A DNA stretch of 13,735 bases from NCBI GenBank assembly GCA_035354435.1, contig DAOQAY010000072.1:1-13735 (forward strand), in the 5' to 3' direction. The notes beneath the pieces were generated by a model. That model did not search any database, was not told the origin of the DNA, and saw only the letters and a program-made list of their open reading frames with translations. Both the position numbers and the translations under genes were made by a program. The stretch is from JAKLDO01 sp035354435 (GTDB taxonomy: Bacteria > UBP6 > UBA1177). Below, one piece after another: positions 6,686-13,735 of this stretch. Within the stretch, counting starts at the first letter, position 1. The number at the start of each line of letters is the position of its first letter.

Positions 6686-8422
6686 ATGAGCACTATTGAT
6701 TTTATCGGTGTTGAAACAAAAAAAAACATTTCAGAGATTCAGGCACTTGCTGTAACAATTATGAATGCTCCGGCATCCGCAGAAGCAGACATTAAAGGTC
6801 TTTATGAGGCCGCACTTGAGCAGCCCACGGTTGTTGTTACGGATCTGTCTGTACCGAAGGCTTCTGAAATGGGAATTCCGGATGCAAAAGTGCTTGTAAA
6901 CCTTACTGGTGAAGATGTACAGACTGCAAGCTGGGCTGTCAGAATAGTTCCATCAATTTCCGAATCTCTTACCAATCCAGGACTTGCTGATGAAAGAGGC
7001 GAACTTATCGGCATCGCCAGACAGGCAAGTTATGAACTTATCCAGAGAGAAACTCTTGTTCACAGCGTATATCTTACTGAAAATACTGAGTTCAACTGTA
7101 AAATTGATATATGCGCCCCCGTTCAGTTCGCCAAACTTGTTCTTGATACTGCGATACATTACTACCCGATAGATGAAAAAAGTTCAAAGATCTATTCCAA
7201 AACAAAAAAAATGAGTGCTTCTGCAATAAGGATCGTATGTTATCCTGACTGGGTAAATGAAGAATGGCTTTACTGGAAATCAAGGGAAACCGAAGAATCT
7301 TCCGAAGAACCGCCAAGAATCATGATGATTTATGACATTGAAGCTAACACTGCGTTCCTTCTGGGTGCAAAAAACTTTTCAGAGATCAGAAAAGCAATTA
7401 AAATACTCGGATGGAACAGCGCAGTTAATAATGTTGAAGCTCTTCCGGTGAACGGAGTTGCAAAATCAATAGGCATAACAAAAGGCGGAAAGAAAACCGA
7501 AACAACTTTTCTCACAATATCAAATTCCTGTCAGGACAGATCTTATTTCGGTCTTAATGTCCATGCGAACGAATTTAAAACAAAGAACGAAGAAGTTTTT
7601 ATAAGCGGTGATTCCGGTCTTCTGATGATGACTTCTGTTCAGGGTCGCAAGAAATCACTTATTTCATTCGGAAAGAACTATTTCGGATCTATTCAGAGTG
7701 CAATAGTCAGATCTTCTGCCGCTCCTGTCGCTCTTTCAGCAGAGAATGTTGCTGTGTCCAAAAACGAAAAAGGGATCAAAAATCCGGTTATGAACGCTGC
7801 ATTCTCACCTAACGGGAAGCTCCATGTTCCTTTCATTCAGGATGAAAAAGATCTCAGCCTTCCCGAGTATCTTGTAATGATAGTGAAAGACGAACTTCTT
7901 CCTCCGGTTGTTCTGATAAAAGATGCCGAACTCATTTCATCTTCATGGTTTACCTACTCGACAGAATGCGACTGCTGTTCCGATATGAACATCATACCGG
8001 GCGGAAATCAGAATGCAGTTTGGGACCTTGCTACAGAACTCAGCGTTTTTGATAAGGCTCTTAAAAAGACAAAATTCAAAATGATTGTTCTCAATGTAGG
8101 ACCATTCTTCGGAACAACAGGCGAACCTGTTGAGATCACGGACGACATTCTTCTCTCCACTTATGTAAAGATCGCAAAAGGCGAAATGAAATGGAGAGAG
8201 TGGAAACTTATGCCGGGATATTTCATTCCTGAAAAGAATATCTACAAGAATGTTAAAAAGGATTTTGACACTGTTTATGACCCCTCGAAGAACTCAGACA
8301 TGGAACAGTATGTTGATCTTATGAGAGATTCTGTGGAAATGAAAATCGACTATCTCAGAAGCATCAGTGCTCCTGCACAGTTCATTGCTCCGTTTTATAA
8401 AATCTTGTCGAAACTTGCATAA
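6686..8422 (+). CDS. PEP carboxykinase-like protein lacking catalytic residues (predicted pseudoenzyme)
   Basis: This 578-residue cytoplasmic protein has no signal peptide. Read against my memory of ATP-type PEP carboxykinase, it is collinear over most of its length. EYLVMIVKDELLPPVVLIKD (395-413) matches the LPPV region. IVLNVGPFFGTTGEPVEITD (467-486) matches the 'LVNTGWNG...ISIKDTR' block. LMPGYFIP (508-515) matches the 'PMFNLAIP' block. FLLGAKNFSEIRKAIKILG (224-242) matches the 'IGGTWYGGEMKKGMF' block. The key positions differ: the P-loop slot after YFGL reads NVHANEF (291-297) with no GKT, the metal-site Asp pair is GDS (308-310), and the metal-binding His and substrate Arg slots appear to be Pro254 and Lys378. 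So the usual reaction is unlikely. It may belong to DUF4914, but I am unsure. AAGGGG lies 7 bases before the ATG; it heads a six-gene operon, with a TetR 7 bases downstream. Confidence 0.6.
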   Translation: MSTIDFIGVETKKNISEIQALAVTIMNAPASAEADIKGLYEAALEQPTVVVTDLSVPKASEMGIPDAKVLVNLTGEDVQTASWAVRIVPSISESLTNPGLADERGELIGIARQASYELIQRETLVHSVYLTENTEFNCKIDICAPVQFAKLVLDTAIHYYPIDEKSSKIYSKTKKMSASAIRIVCYPDWVNEEWLYWKSRETEESSEEPPRIMMIYDIEANTAFLLGAKNFSEIRKAIKILGWNSAVNNVEALPVNGVAKSIGITKGGKKTETTFLTISNSCQDRSYFGLNVHANEFKTKNEEVFISGDSGLLMMTSVQGRKKSLISFGKNYFGSIQSAIVRSSAAPVALSAENVAVSKNEKGIKNPVMNAAFSPNGKLHVPFIQDEKDLSLPEYLVMIVKDELLPPVVLIKDAELISSSWFTYSTECDCCSDMNIIPGGNQNAVWDLATELSVFDKALKKTKFKMIVLNVGPFFGTTGEPVEITDDILLSTYVKIAKGEMKWREWKLMPGYFIPEKNIYKNVKKDFDTVYDPSKNSDMEQYVDLMRDSVEMKIDYLRSISAPAQFIAPFYKILSKLA

Positions 8423-8429
8423 TTAAGCC

Positions 8430-9023
8430 ATGAAAAGCTCAAAAAAACAGTCCAGAAAGCAGCAGATACTTCTTGCGGCAAGCAGAGTATTCTCCAAAAA
8501 AGGGTATCACGCCACCAGCATTTCAGATATCTGTGCAAAAGCTGACATAGCCCGCGGTACTGTATATCTATATTTTGAAAACAAGCGGGATATTTTTGAA
8601 ACTCTCATAACGGAATTCTCTTCATCAATGCTGGAAGATATCAGAATGTTCAGCCTTGATGAACCTTTAAGCGATCAATTTGACAGGAATATCAGGCACT
8701 TCACAGAGATTGTTGTTCAGAACAGGGACCTTACAAAGATAATCGTCAGTGAAGCTGTCGGGCTTGACAGTGAATTTGACCATCATCTTATTCTTTTTTA
8801 TACCAAACTTGCCGAATATGTCGAAGGTGCGCTTGTAATGATGCAGAAATGCAAAGAAATCCCTGAAAAAACAAACGCCAGACTTCTTGCTTATTCAATA
8901 GTAGGAACAATGAAAGAGATCGCTTACCAGTGGGCGCTTGACGGCGGAAGCATACTCGATATGGATCCTCTGATCAAATACATGAGAGCGTTCACATTAA
9001 AAGATTTTATTCAATTCAAGTAA
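8430..9023 (+). CDS. TetR/AcrR-family transcriptional regulator
   Basis: This 197-residue TetR-family repressor has a Lys-rich N-terminus (1-10) followed by the helix-turn-helix domain (about 10-57), with the recognition region SISDICAKADIARGTVYLYF (30-49) and the usual NKRDIFETLI continuation. The C-terminal helical domain is ligand-type and cannot be assigned. The gene starts 7 bases after the PEPCK-like stop without a clear ribosome site, so translation is probably coupled. The 6501-6685 promoter region is the natural place to look for its operator. It is only distantly similar to the other TetR at 689-1270: the helix-turn-helix regions share the family pattern but not the side-chain set. 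Confidence 0.9.
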   Translation: MKSSKKQSRKQQILLAASRVFSKKGYHATSISDICAKADIARGTVYLYFENKRDIFETLITEFSSSMLEDIRMFSLDEPLSDQFDRNIRHFTEIVVQNRDLTKIIVSEAVGLDSEFDHHLILFYTKLAEYVEGALVMMQKCKEIPEKTNARLLAYSIVGTMKEIAYQWALDGGSILDMDPLIKYMRAFTLKDFIQFK

Positions 9024-9032
9024 GGGAAAACT

Positions 9033-9584
9033 ATGAAAAAAAATATTGAAACTGCTTTGAAAACCGTTCTGTCCAGTGAACAGATAGCTGTTTTGAAAGA
9101 AGAAATAACGACCGGCATCAGAAGGATCAATACTGCTGTGGACAACAACGAGAAAATGAAAGCAAAAAAAGACCTTATGATAGAAACTTTCATTAAGATA
9201 GACGAACTTATCGAGAAATCAGACAGAGCTCCGCTTATTTTCAAATCGTTTTATGCCATTGCCAAGTCAAATATCAGAAAACTTATTCAGCCTATACTTG
9301 AAGAAATGATGGAAGAGGAACAGATCAAAAACCTCGATGATATTCCTGATGTAAAAACCACAGAGAAGAAAAATGAACTCAAAGAGGAAACAGTCGAGAA
9401 AAAAGAAGAGAAAAAAGAAGAGAACCCTTCGAAACCTGCTCCTGACAGAAAAAGAACATTCCACAAAAATAATTCGGGACACAGACCGAACCCGAATCCT
9501 AAACCTAAACCCGAAGCTAAACCTGCCGAACCTCATAAAAACTTCAACAGAAAGGACTCTGGAAAAAATCATAAGGAAAGGTGA
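9033..9584 (+). CDS. Unknown protein: helical N-half with a charged, proline-rich disordered tail
   Basis: I do not recognise this 183-residue protein. Residues 1-95 look alpha-helical and contain no cysteine or tryptophan. From about 95 the chain becomes low-complexity: first a Glu/Lys run (VEKKEEKKEE around 121-130), then a Pro/Asn/Lys stretch (RPNPNPKPKPEAKPAE around 150-165) and a basic end (KDSGKNHKER). Such tails are typical of disordered linkers or of basic segments that bind nucleic acid or wall polymers. There is no signal peptide or membrane segment. AAGGGA lies close before the ATG, 9 bases separate it from the TetR stop, and its TGA overlaps the dacB ATG by one base. Position suggests co-expression with the wall enzyme; no role is claimed. 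Confidence 0.7.
   Translation: MKKNIETALKTVLSSEQIAVLKEEITTGIRRINTAVDNNEKMKAKKDLMIETFIKIDELIEKSDRAPLIFKSFYAIAKSNIRKLIQPILEEMMEEEQIKNLDDIPDVKTTEKKNELKEETVEKKEEKKEENPSKPAPDRKRTFHKNNSGHRPNPNPKPKPEAKPAEPHKNFNRKDSGKNHKER
9396..9422 (+). repeat. 12-base tandem repeat in the Glu/Lys tract
   Basis: GAGAAAAAAGAA occurs twice in perfect tandem (9396-9407, 9408-9419), followed by a partial third unit. It encodes the EKKE run. Two A6 tracts make it prone to slippage; gain or loss of a whole unit would stay in frame, while a slip of one A would not. Confidence 0.8.
9573..9577 (+). promoter_or_regulatory. Ribosome site deciding the dacB start
   Basis: AAGGA lies 6 bases before the ATG at 9584. The TGA of the upstream gene and this ATG share one base (TGATG). 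The in-frame GTG at 9581 would leave only 3 bases of spacing. Confidence 0.6.
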
Positions 9585-10981
9585 TGTTAAAAAAGCTGTT
9601 ACTGCTGTCACTTTTCATCCTTTTCACAAGTATTTTAACGAGCGAAGATCTTAATTCTAAAAATCTTAACTCAACAGATCTTGATATTACCCCTGTTCCT
9701 GAAGAAAACCTTTCGATAGTGGTTTACGATATAGATGCAAAAAAAGAAGTTGTCTCCATTAATCCCGATAAGCCGCTGTCATTTGCATCAAATGTAAAGC
9801 TTCTGACTACCGCATCAGTTCTCCAGAATCTTGGCGGAGGGTTCAGGTTCATGACCATGTTTTCATTCGATCCAGAGGACGGAATACTTTATATCAAAGC
9901 GGCAGGCGATCCTGAAATGGTGATGGAAAACATGTGGCTTCTTGCAACTGATCTGAAAAGACGGGGGATTTCAAATGTCCAGAAAGTTGTAGTGGACGAT
10001 TTCATTTACGGAAATCAAGGCCGCTATATTTCAGACTCAGGGGAAAAGGGCGATAATGCATATCTTGCGTATATTTCACCACTCGGACTCAACTACAATT
10101 CAGTTGAAATGTATGTAAAACCTACAGTCACCGGAGGTCCGGTGGATATCACTATTTCAACTCCCGGACCGCATTTTATAGTTGAAAATACGGCAACAAC
10201 AGTTAAAGGCGGCTACAACAGGCTTCTCATAACAGCCATACCTAAAGACGGAAAAACACTCATAACTGTCAAAGGAACTCTCGGCGAACTGATCAAAAAA
10301 CCTTTTGCGGTATATAAAAAAATCTACGACCCGACAAATCATTATGTGGAAACACTGCTTTTCATGATGAACGAAAAAGATGGGATACCTATATCAAGGC
10401 AAAAGCTTAAAGAATCAATTTTTACAAGAGCAACTGCCGTGAACCATATTTTAAAAAGCAGCCCTATGAGAGATATTCTCCGGACAATGAACCGCTATTC
10501 TTCAAACTTTATTGCCGACAGCCTCGTTTTTTTCATGGGTGCTATTTTAAAGGGCGATGTTCATAAAGGAATTGACCTTCTCAAGGAATATGCGAAGCAG
10601 GAACTGGGTGAAACTGTAGATGTCATCAACGGAAGCGGACTCGGCAATGACAAAAATCTTCTCACAGGCCGTTTCTTTGTCAAACTTCTCAAAAAGATAT
10701 ACAGCGACCCTTACTTAAGTCTCGATTATTTTTCGACTCTTCCTGTCATGGGAGAGGACGGAACTTTAAAAAGAGCATCATCAGGTAACGACTGCACCGG
10801 CTTTATAAGGGGAAAGACCGGTTCACTTACCGGAGTGACCTCGCTTTCAGGTCTGATGAAAGCAAAAAGCGGAAAACTTTATCTCTATGCTTTTACGGTG
10901 AACAGTTTTCAGGGGAAAAAATTTAAGGATTCCTGGGGATTCAGAGATAAGATCATGCAACAGCTCTGGGAGAAGTACTAA
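9584..10981 (+). CDS. dacB: D-alanyl-D-alanine carboxypeptidase/endopeptidase, PBP4 type (peptidase family S13)
   Basis: This 465-residue exported penicillin-binding protein removes the terminal D-Ala from peptidoglycan stem peptides or cuts cross-links. A signal peptide occupies about 1-20 (MLKK, then a Leu/Ile/Phe core). All three catalytic motifs are present: SxxK as S69-N-V-K72 in FASNVKLLTTA, SxN as S306-S-N308 in RYSSNFIADS, and KTG as K411-T-G413 in RGKTGSLTG. The long spacing between the first and second motifs is the S13 domain insert. GDPEM (109-113) matches the conserved GDP turn. Length is normal for DacB. A short pentapeptide-like repeat (22-36) follows the signal peptide. The start is the ATG overlapping the previous stop; the next gene again overlaps by one base (TAATG). 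Confidence 0.92.
   Translation: MLKKLLLLSLFILFTSILTSEDLNSKNLNSTDLDITPVPEENLSIVVYDIDAKKEVVSINPDKPLSFASNVKLLTTASVLQNLGGGFRFMTMFSFDPEDGILYIKAAGDPEMVMENMWLLATDLKRRGISNVQKVVVDDFIYGNQGRYISDSGEKGDNAYLAYISPLGLNYNSVEMYVKPTVTGGPVDITISTPGPHFIVENTATTVKGGYNRLLITAIPKDGKTLITVKGTLGELIKKPFAVYKKIYDPTNHYVETLLFMMNEKDGIPISRQKLKESIFTRATAVNHILKSSPMRDILRTMNRYSSNFIADSLVFFMGAILKGDVHKGIDLLKEYAKQELGETVDVINGSGLGNDKNLLTGRFFVKLLKKIYSDPYLSLDYFSTLPVMGEDGTLKRASSGNDCTGFIRGKTGSLTGVTSLSGLMKAKSGKLYLYAFTVNSFQGKKFKDSWGFRDKIMQQLWEKY
9647..9691 (+). repeat. Three imperfect 15-base units encoding a pentapeptide repeat
   Basis: The codons for DLNSK, NLNST and DLDIT follow one another just after the DacB signal peptide. Units 1 and 2 share most bases (gatcttaattctaaa, aatcttaactcaaca). 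It looks like a short linker that grew by duplication between the signal peptide and the catalytic domain. Confidence 0.6.
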
Positions 10982-11523
10982 TGCAGATCAATTCAGTCTG
11001 GCACATTACAGATTCAGGAAGAAGCCTCCGTATTGATAATCATTCGGATAGAGCATCTTCCAAGGATGTAACCGTTTTTACAAAGCATATCAATATAACC
11101 GAAACAGTTAAAGAAAAGACAAGAATCATTCCGGAAGCTATAGTTCCGCAGATGATACTTCGTAAATTTCTGATGCTTACTGACGGAACTGCCATTTCTG
11201 CAGGACCTTTTGAAGTAAAGCTTGAAAGCGTTTCACCTGACATGAAACGCACAAATATTTCTATTAACGGTTTGCTTCTGTTTCTTGGCTTTATTCCTTC
11301 TTCGCAACTTATAATCCCTTTTAATAACACAGTTCTTCTACCTGCCGATTCAGAATATTATGCCATGACAGATATTGATAAGGTCCTGAGATTCATATCA
11401 ATTTTAAATCCCTGCGATGTCATAATCTCAGGAGATCTTTCCTATCAATGGAATACTGTGCTCTTAAAGAAATTCAACACCAAAGTAGTAAATGAAGTAA
11501 TACAGAATTCGATATTTAAATAG
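10981..11523 (+). CDS. Conserved-looking protein of unknown function between dacB and the ferredoxin gene
   Basis: I do not recognise this 180-residue protein. It has no signal peptide and no clear transmembrane helix, although 97-121 (from NGLLLFLGFIP) is quite hydrophobic. There is one cysteine (C145, in NPCDVIISGD). The first half appears beta-rich with Thr/Ile strands, and the end (132-180) looks alpha/beta. The ATG overlaps the dacB TAA by one base, with GGGAG about 8 bases upstream; the ferredoxin gene follows after 8 bases. Coding is supported by operon packing and by codon use like its neighbours. Function cannot be stated. Confidence 0.7.
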   Translation: MQINSVWHITDSGRSLRIDNHSDRASSKDVTVFTKHINITETVKEKTRIIPEAIVPQMILRKFLMLTDGTAISAGPFEVKLESVSPDMKRTNISINGLLLFLGFIPSSQLIIPFNNTVLLPADSEYYAMTDIDKVLRFISILNPCDVIISGDLSYQWNTVLLKKFNTKVVNEVIQNSIFK

Positions 11524-11531
11524 GCATAATT

Positions 11532-12404
11532 ATGGAAAAATGTACTCTTTTCTACTTCACAGGAAGCGGAAACACAAAATTTGTGGTTGAAAATTTCGCT
11601 CTGAACCTGACTGGGAAATATTCAGTTGAGATACGAGAAATTGATAAGATCACAAGAGGTCTTGACAGTTTTGATGATGATTTCAATGTTGTCGGGATCA
11701 TTTATCCGGTTCATGCATTCAACGCTCCGGCAATATTCTTTGAGTTCATCAAACATCATCTTCCGGAAGGGAAAAAGCGGAAAGCTTTTATTGTGAAATC
11801 TCCTGGAGATCCGTTTTTTCAAGGCGGCTCAAGTTATCAGGTTCGACGGGCACTTGTCAAAAAAGATTATACCGTCTTCCACGAAAGCGTAATAGTCATG
11901 CCGGCTAATGTATTTCTGAGATATCCTGATAATTTTATTACCGAGATCTGTATTAAATCTGGCGAAAAGATCACCTCAGCAGTCAGAGAAATATCTTCAG
12001 GAATCCGAAGAAGGCACAAAAACTCCATAATGATAAATATTTCAACTGCCATATTCAGTGCAATGGAACAACTCGGCTCGTTCTGCTTCGGGAAAGACCT
12101 CAAAGTTTCAGACCAATGCACAAACTGCGGAAAATGTATAATCGAATGCCCTACTCGTAACATCAAAGAAGGTCGTCACAACAAACCATCTTTCGGTCTC
12201 AAGTGCATTATCTGCATGAGATGCATCTACGGCTGTCCGGTCGACGCAATATCACCAAAATTCATGAAATTCTTCAAAGTAAAAAACTGGTATGACCTGA
12301 AAAAACTCTCAAATATTGACAGAAACACCTTCAAAGAATCTGAAGACATGAAACCCTTCTTCAACCGCTACAGAGAATATCTCAACGATAAGGATGCGTT
12401 TTAA
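11532..12404 (+). CDS. EFR1-type ferredoxin: flavodoxin-like domain plus two [4Fe-4S] clusters
   Basis: This 290-residue cytoplasmic electron carrier has a flavodoxin-like N-terminal domain (about 1-165) with the FMN phosphate loop FTGSGNTKF (9-17) and the YPVHAFNAP stretch (58-66). A bacterial-type ferredoxin domain follows with two full cluster motifs: C196, C199, C202, C206 (CTNCGKCIIECP) and C225, C228, C231, C235 (CIICMRCIYGCP). The family is taken to carry low-potential electrons; the specific partner is unknown. A weak AGG lies about 9 bases before the ATG, so coupling to the upstream gene is likely. It is last in the operon. Its TAA overlaps the stop of the convergent gene by 4 bases. 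A donor role to the activase at 1263-5537 is attractive but only inferred. Confidence 0.88.
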   Translation: MEKCTLFYFTGSGNTKFVVENFALNLTGKYSVEIREIDKITRGLDSFDDDFNVVGIIYPVHAFNAPAIFFEFIKHHLPEGKKRKAFIVKSPGDPFFQGGSSYQVRRALVKKDYTVFHESVIVMPANVFLRYPDNFITEICIKSGEKITSAVREISSGIRRRHKNSIMINISTAIFSAMEQLGSFCFGKDLKVSDQCTNCGKCIIECPTRNIKEGRHNKPSFGLKCIICMRCIYGCPVDAISPKFMKFFKVKNWYDLKKLSNIDRNTFKESEDMKPFFNRYREYLNDKDAF

Positions 12405-13735
12405 TAAGACTTTTCTTCGACTTTTCCTTTGGGATATAATACGAATTTTCTGACTATTGCGTTCTTTTCTTTGTCAGGACCTTTCACTACTACATTGATT
12501 TCATTGATCATATTCTCAAATACTACCGGAAGTGATATTTTCAATTCACCGGTCGTCGAATCGACTCTTTCATAAAAGATCTTTTTCTCGTTCAGGTATA
12601 CAAAAACATCTTTAACATCGGCTTTTTTGACTGAAAAATCAATGTTCATTCTGCCGTCTGCCGCAACTTCAGGGTTTGTCGTAAAGGCTATTTGCGGCAT
12701 AGAAACAGGATAATTTAGTGTAATGACCGGTTTTTTCGTCACTTCACCGGCAGGTTTTTTCACTGCATCCGATCTTACCCACATTCCGTCAGCAGTCTGA
12801 TATACTTCACCGCACTTTCCGTTAGTTTTCAAATTCCCTTTTTCAGCAACTTTTCCATATACTTCTTTCAGGTCTGCGGAATTGTAGACAACAGTATCTT
12901 TTTCAAGTTCGATATCATCCGTACGGCTCTCAAAAAGACATCCGGCATCACTGGTAGAAACAGGGATCGTAAACCCTGCGCTGTATTTTGTCTTGTAGTC
13001 ATAAGCAGAGATCACAAGTTTAAGCGGATCTTTGCTGTCAGTCGGAGCATTGTTGAGCTCAAATTTAAACTCGGCACTTTTTGTCTCGCCCGGAGCAAGA
13101 GTCAGCGACATCGTTCCGCTGTTGATGAACATGTCTTTGGAATTATTGGCATTTATTATCATCGCACGACCGTCGAGCATTGCACCATGCCCAATATTTT
13201 TCATATTCAGAATAAGCTTTACCTTTTCGCCGTACTGAATCCTGCCATCTATTTTTCCCTGAGATTCAACAGCAAGAACAGAAAAAACTATTTCCGGCTT
13301 TTCAGACGGCACTGTCTCTATCGGAATTATCTCAGTTTTGAGCACATTGTCAGGACTTCCGAGACATAGTTTAAACGATGCGGATTCTTTTCTCCACGGA
13401 ACTGACTCAGGCAGTTTAACATTTACAGTCCTCTCAACAGAACCTGAAAAAGTGCCGAAAGGAACTTCAACCCTCTTCAGATAAGGTATTTTCGTTTCAA
13501 GAATACCTATAAGATTTTCTATTTCGCCCTGATATTCAGCCTTGAATGTAAGCTGAAGATCTTTGCCTCCTTCGAGCTTTGAACTGCTTAAAAGTAAAGC
13601 TTTGAGACTTGTGGCGGAAGGCTGTTTCAAAGAGACCATCTTTTTCCACGGAATACCTGCCGCTGAAAGTTTTGTAAGAATCTTATCCCATTCCTTTTCC
13701 TTGAGTTTAGATGCGGCATCGAAAGCTGTCAGTTT
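12401..13735 (-). CDS. C-terminal part of a large exported protein, probably the tail of an S41 peptidase like MXAN_5808 (5'-partial)
   Basis: The frame is open from its stop at 12401 to the right edge, giving 444 residues without the N-terminus; the Met at 13639 has no ribosome site and is probably internal. Bases 13735-13640 encode a charged helical stretch, which I take as the end of the peptidase domain. Next come beta-rich segments, including a CARDB-like one (bases about 13297-12956) with NMKNIGHGAM and LAPGETKSAEFKFEL, then a bacterial SH3-like segment (about 12898-12761; VYGKVAEKGN, MWVRSDAV), then a final domain (DVFVYLNEKKIFYERVD). This order matches what I recall of the tail of MXAN_5808-type serine peptidases. 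No catalytic residues fall in the window, so the peptidase call rests on the tail alone. It could be another wall or surface protein with similar modules. Confidence 0.55.
   Translation of the reverse strand, partial: KLTAFDAASKLKEKEWDKILTKLSAAGIPWKKMVSLKQPSATSLKALLLSSSKLEGGKDLQLTFKAEYQGEIENLIGILETKIPYLKRVEVPFGTFSGSVERTVNVKLPESVPWRKESASFKLCLGSPDNVLKTEIIPIETVPSEKPEIVFSVLAVESQGKIDGRIQYGEKVKLILNMKNIGHGAMLDGRAMIINANNSKDMFINSGTMSLTLAPGETKSAEFKFELNNAPTDSKDPLKLVISAYDYKTKYSAGFTIPVSTSDAGCLFESRTDDIELEKDTVVYNSADLKEVYGKVAEKGNLKTNGKCGEVYQTADGMWVRSDAVKKPAGEVTKKPVITLNYPVSMPQIAFTTNPEVAADGRMNIDFSVKKADVKDVFVYLNEKKIFYERVDSTTGELKISLPVVFENMINEINVVVKGPDKEKNAIVRKFVLYPKGKVEEKSY

Noticed and set aside
7472..7498. Near Walker A motif GITKGGKKT in the PEPCK-like protein (residues 263-271)
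   Set aside because: The register is wrong (GK is followed by Lys, not Ser/Thr), and by collinearity this stretch lies before the YFGL strand that precedes the true P-loop position in PEP carboxykinase.
9581..9583. GTG start for dacB
   Set aside because: In frame, but one codon before an ATG with better ribosome-site spacing and the common TGATG overlap.
1..13735. CRISPR, tRNA, rRNA, IS or phage content
   Set aside because: No regularly spaced repeats, no cloverleaf or ribosomal motif, no transposase or integrase motif, and codon use looks uniform across the window.

Overview
The window comes from an AT-rich bacterial chromosome (about 40% G+C by eye) with very compact gene packing. Gene content suggests an anaerobic bacterium with a cell wall and exported proteins: a giant activase of the 2-hydroxyacyl-CoA dehydratase type, a flavodoxin/ferredoxin fusion, a PBP4-type carboxypeptidase, and the C-terminal half of what looks like an S41 peptidase of the MXAN_5808 type. 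I cannot name the phylum. No rRNA, tRNA, CRISPR array, IS element or phage gene is visible, and I see no convincing intrinsic terminator.

Layout. (1) At the left edge is a plus-strand HD-domain phosphohydrolase; its frame is open to the window edge, so it may begin outside. (2) A minus-strand block, in transcription order 6500 to 689, holds an exported small protein, thioredoxin, a 1424-residue double-ASKHA activase fused to a DUF2229/COG3580-3581-type half, and a TetR regulator overlapping the activase stop by 8 bases. (3) The region 6501-6685 is a divergent promoter region. It has a TTGCCA-16-TATAAT promoter toward the left with a tetO-like palindrome between its two boxes, and a TTGATA-16-TATAAT promoter toward the right. 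(4) A plus-strand six-gene block (6686-12404) has gaps between -1 and 9 bases. It holds a large protein that lines up along its length with ATP-dependent PEP carboxykinase but lacks the catalytic residues, a second TetR, a Lys/Glu/Pro-rich protein, a DacB-type carboxypeptidase, an unknown 180-residue protein, and an EFR1-type ferredoxin. (5) A minus-strand gene enters from the right edge and ends tail-to-tail with the ferredoxin gene, the two stops sharing TTAA.

How it may work together (inference). The minus block looks like a self-contained ATP-driven, low-potential reductase with its own repressor. The ferredoxin at the end of the facing operon is a plausible electron donor for it, and the shared control region could coordinate the two. 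The most unusual items are the predicted PEPCK-fold pseudoenzyme heading the right-hand operon and the single-chain activase/acceptor fusion, whose own promoter region carries a tetO-like palindrome.
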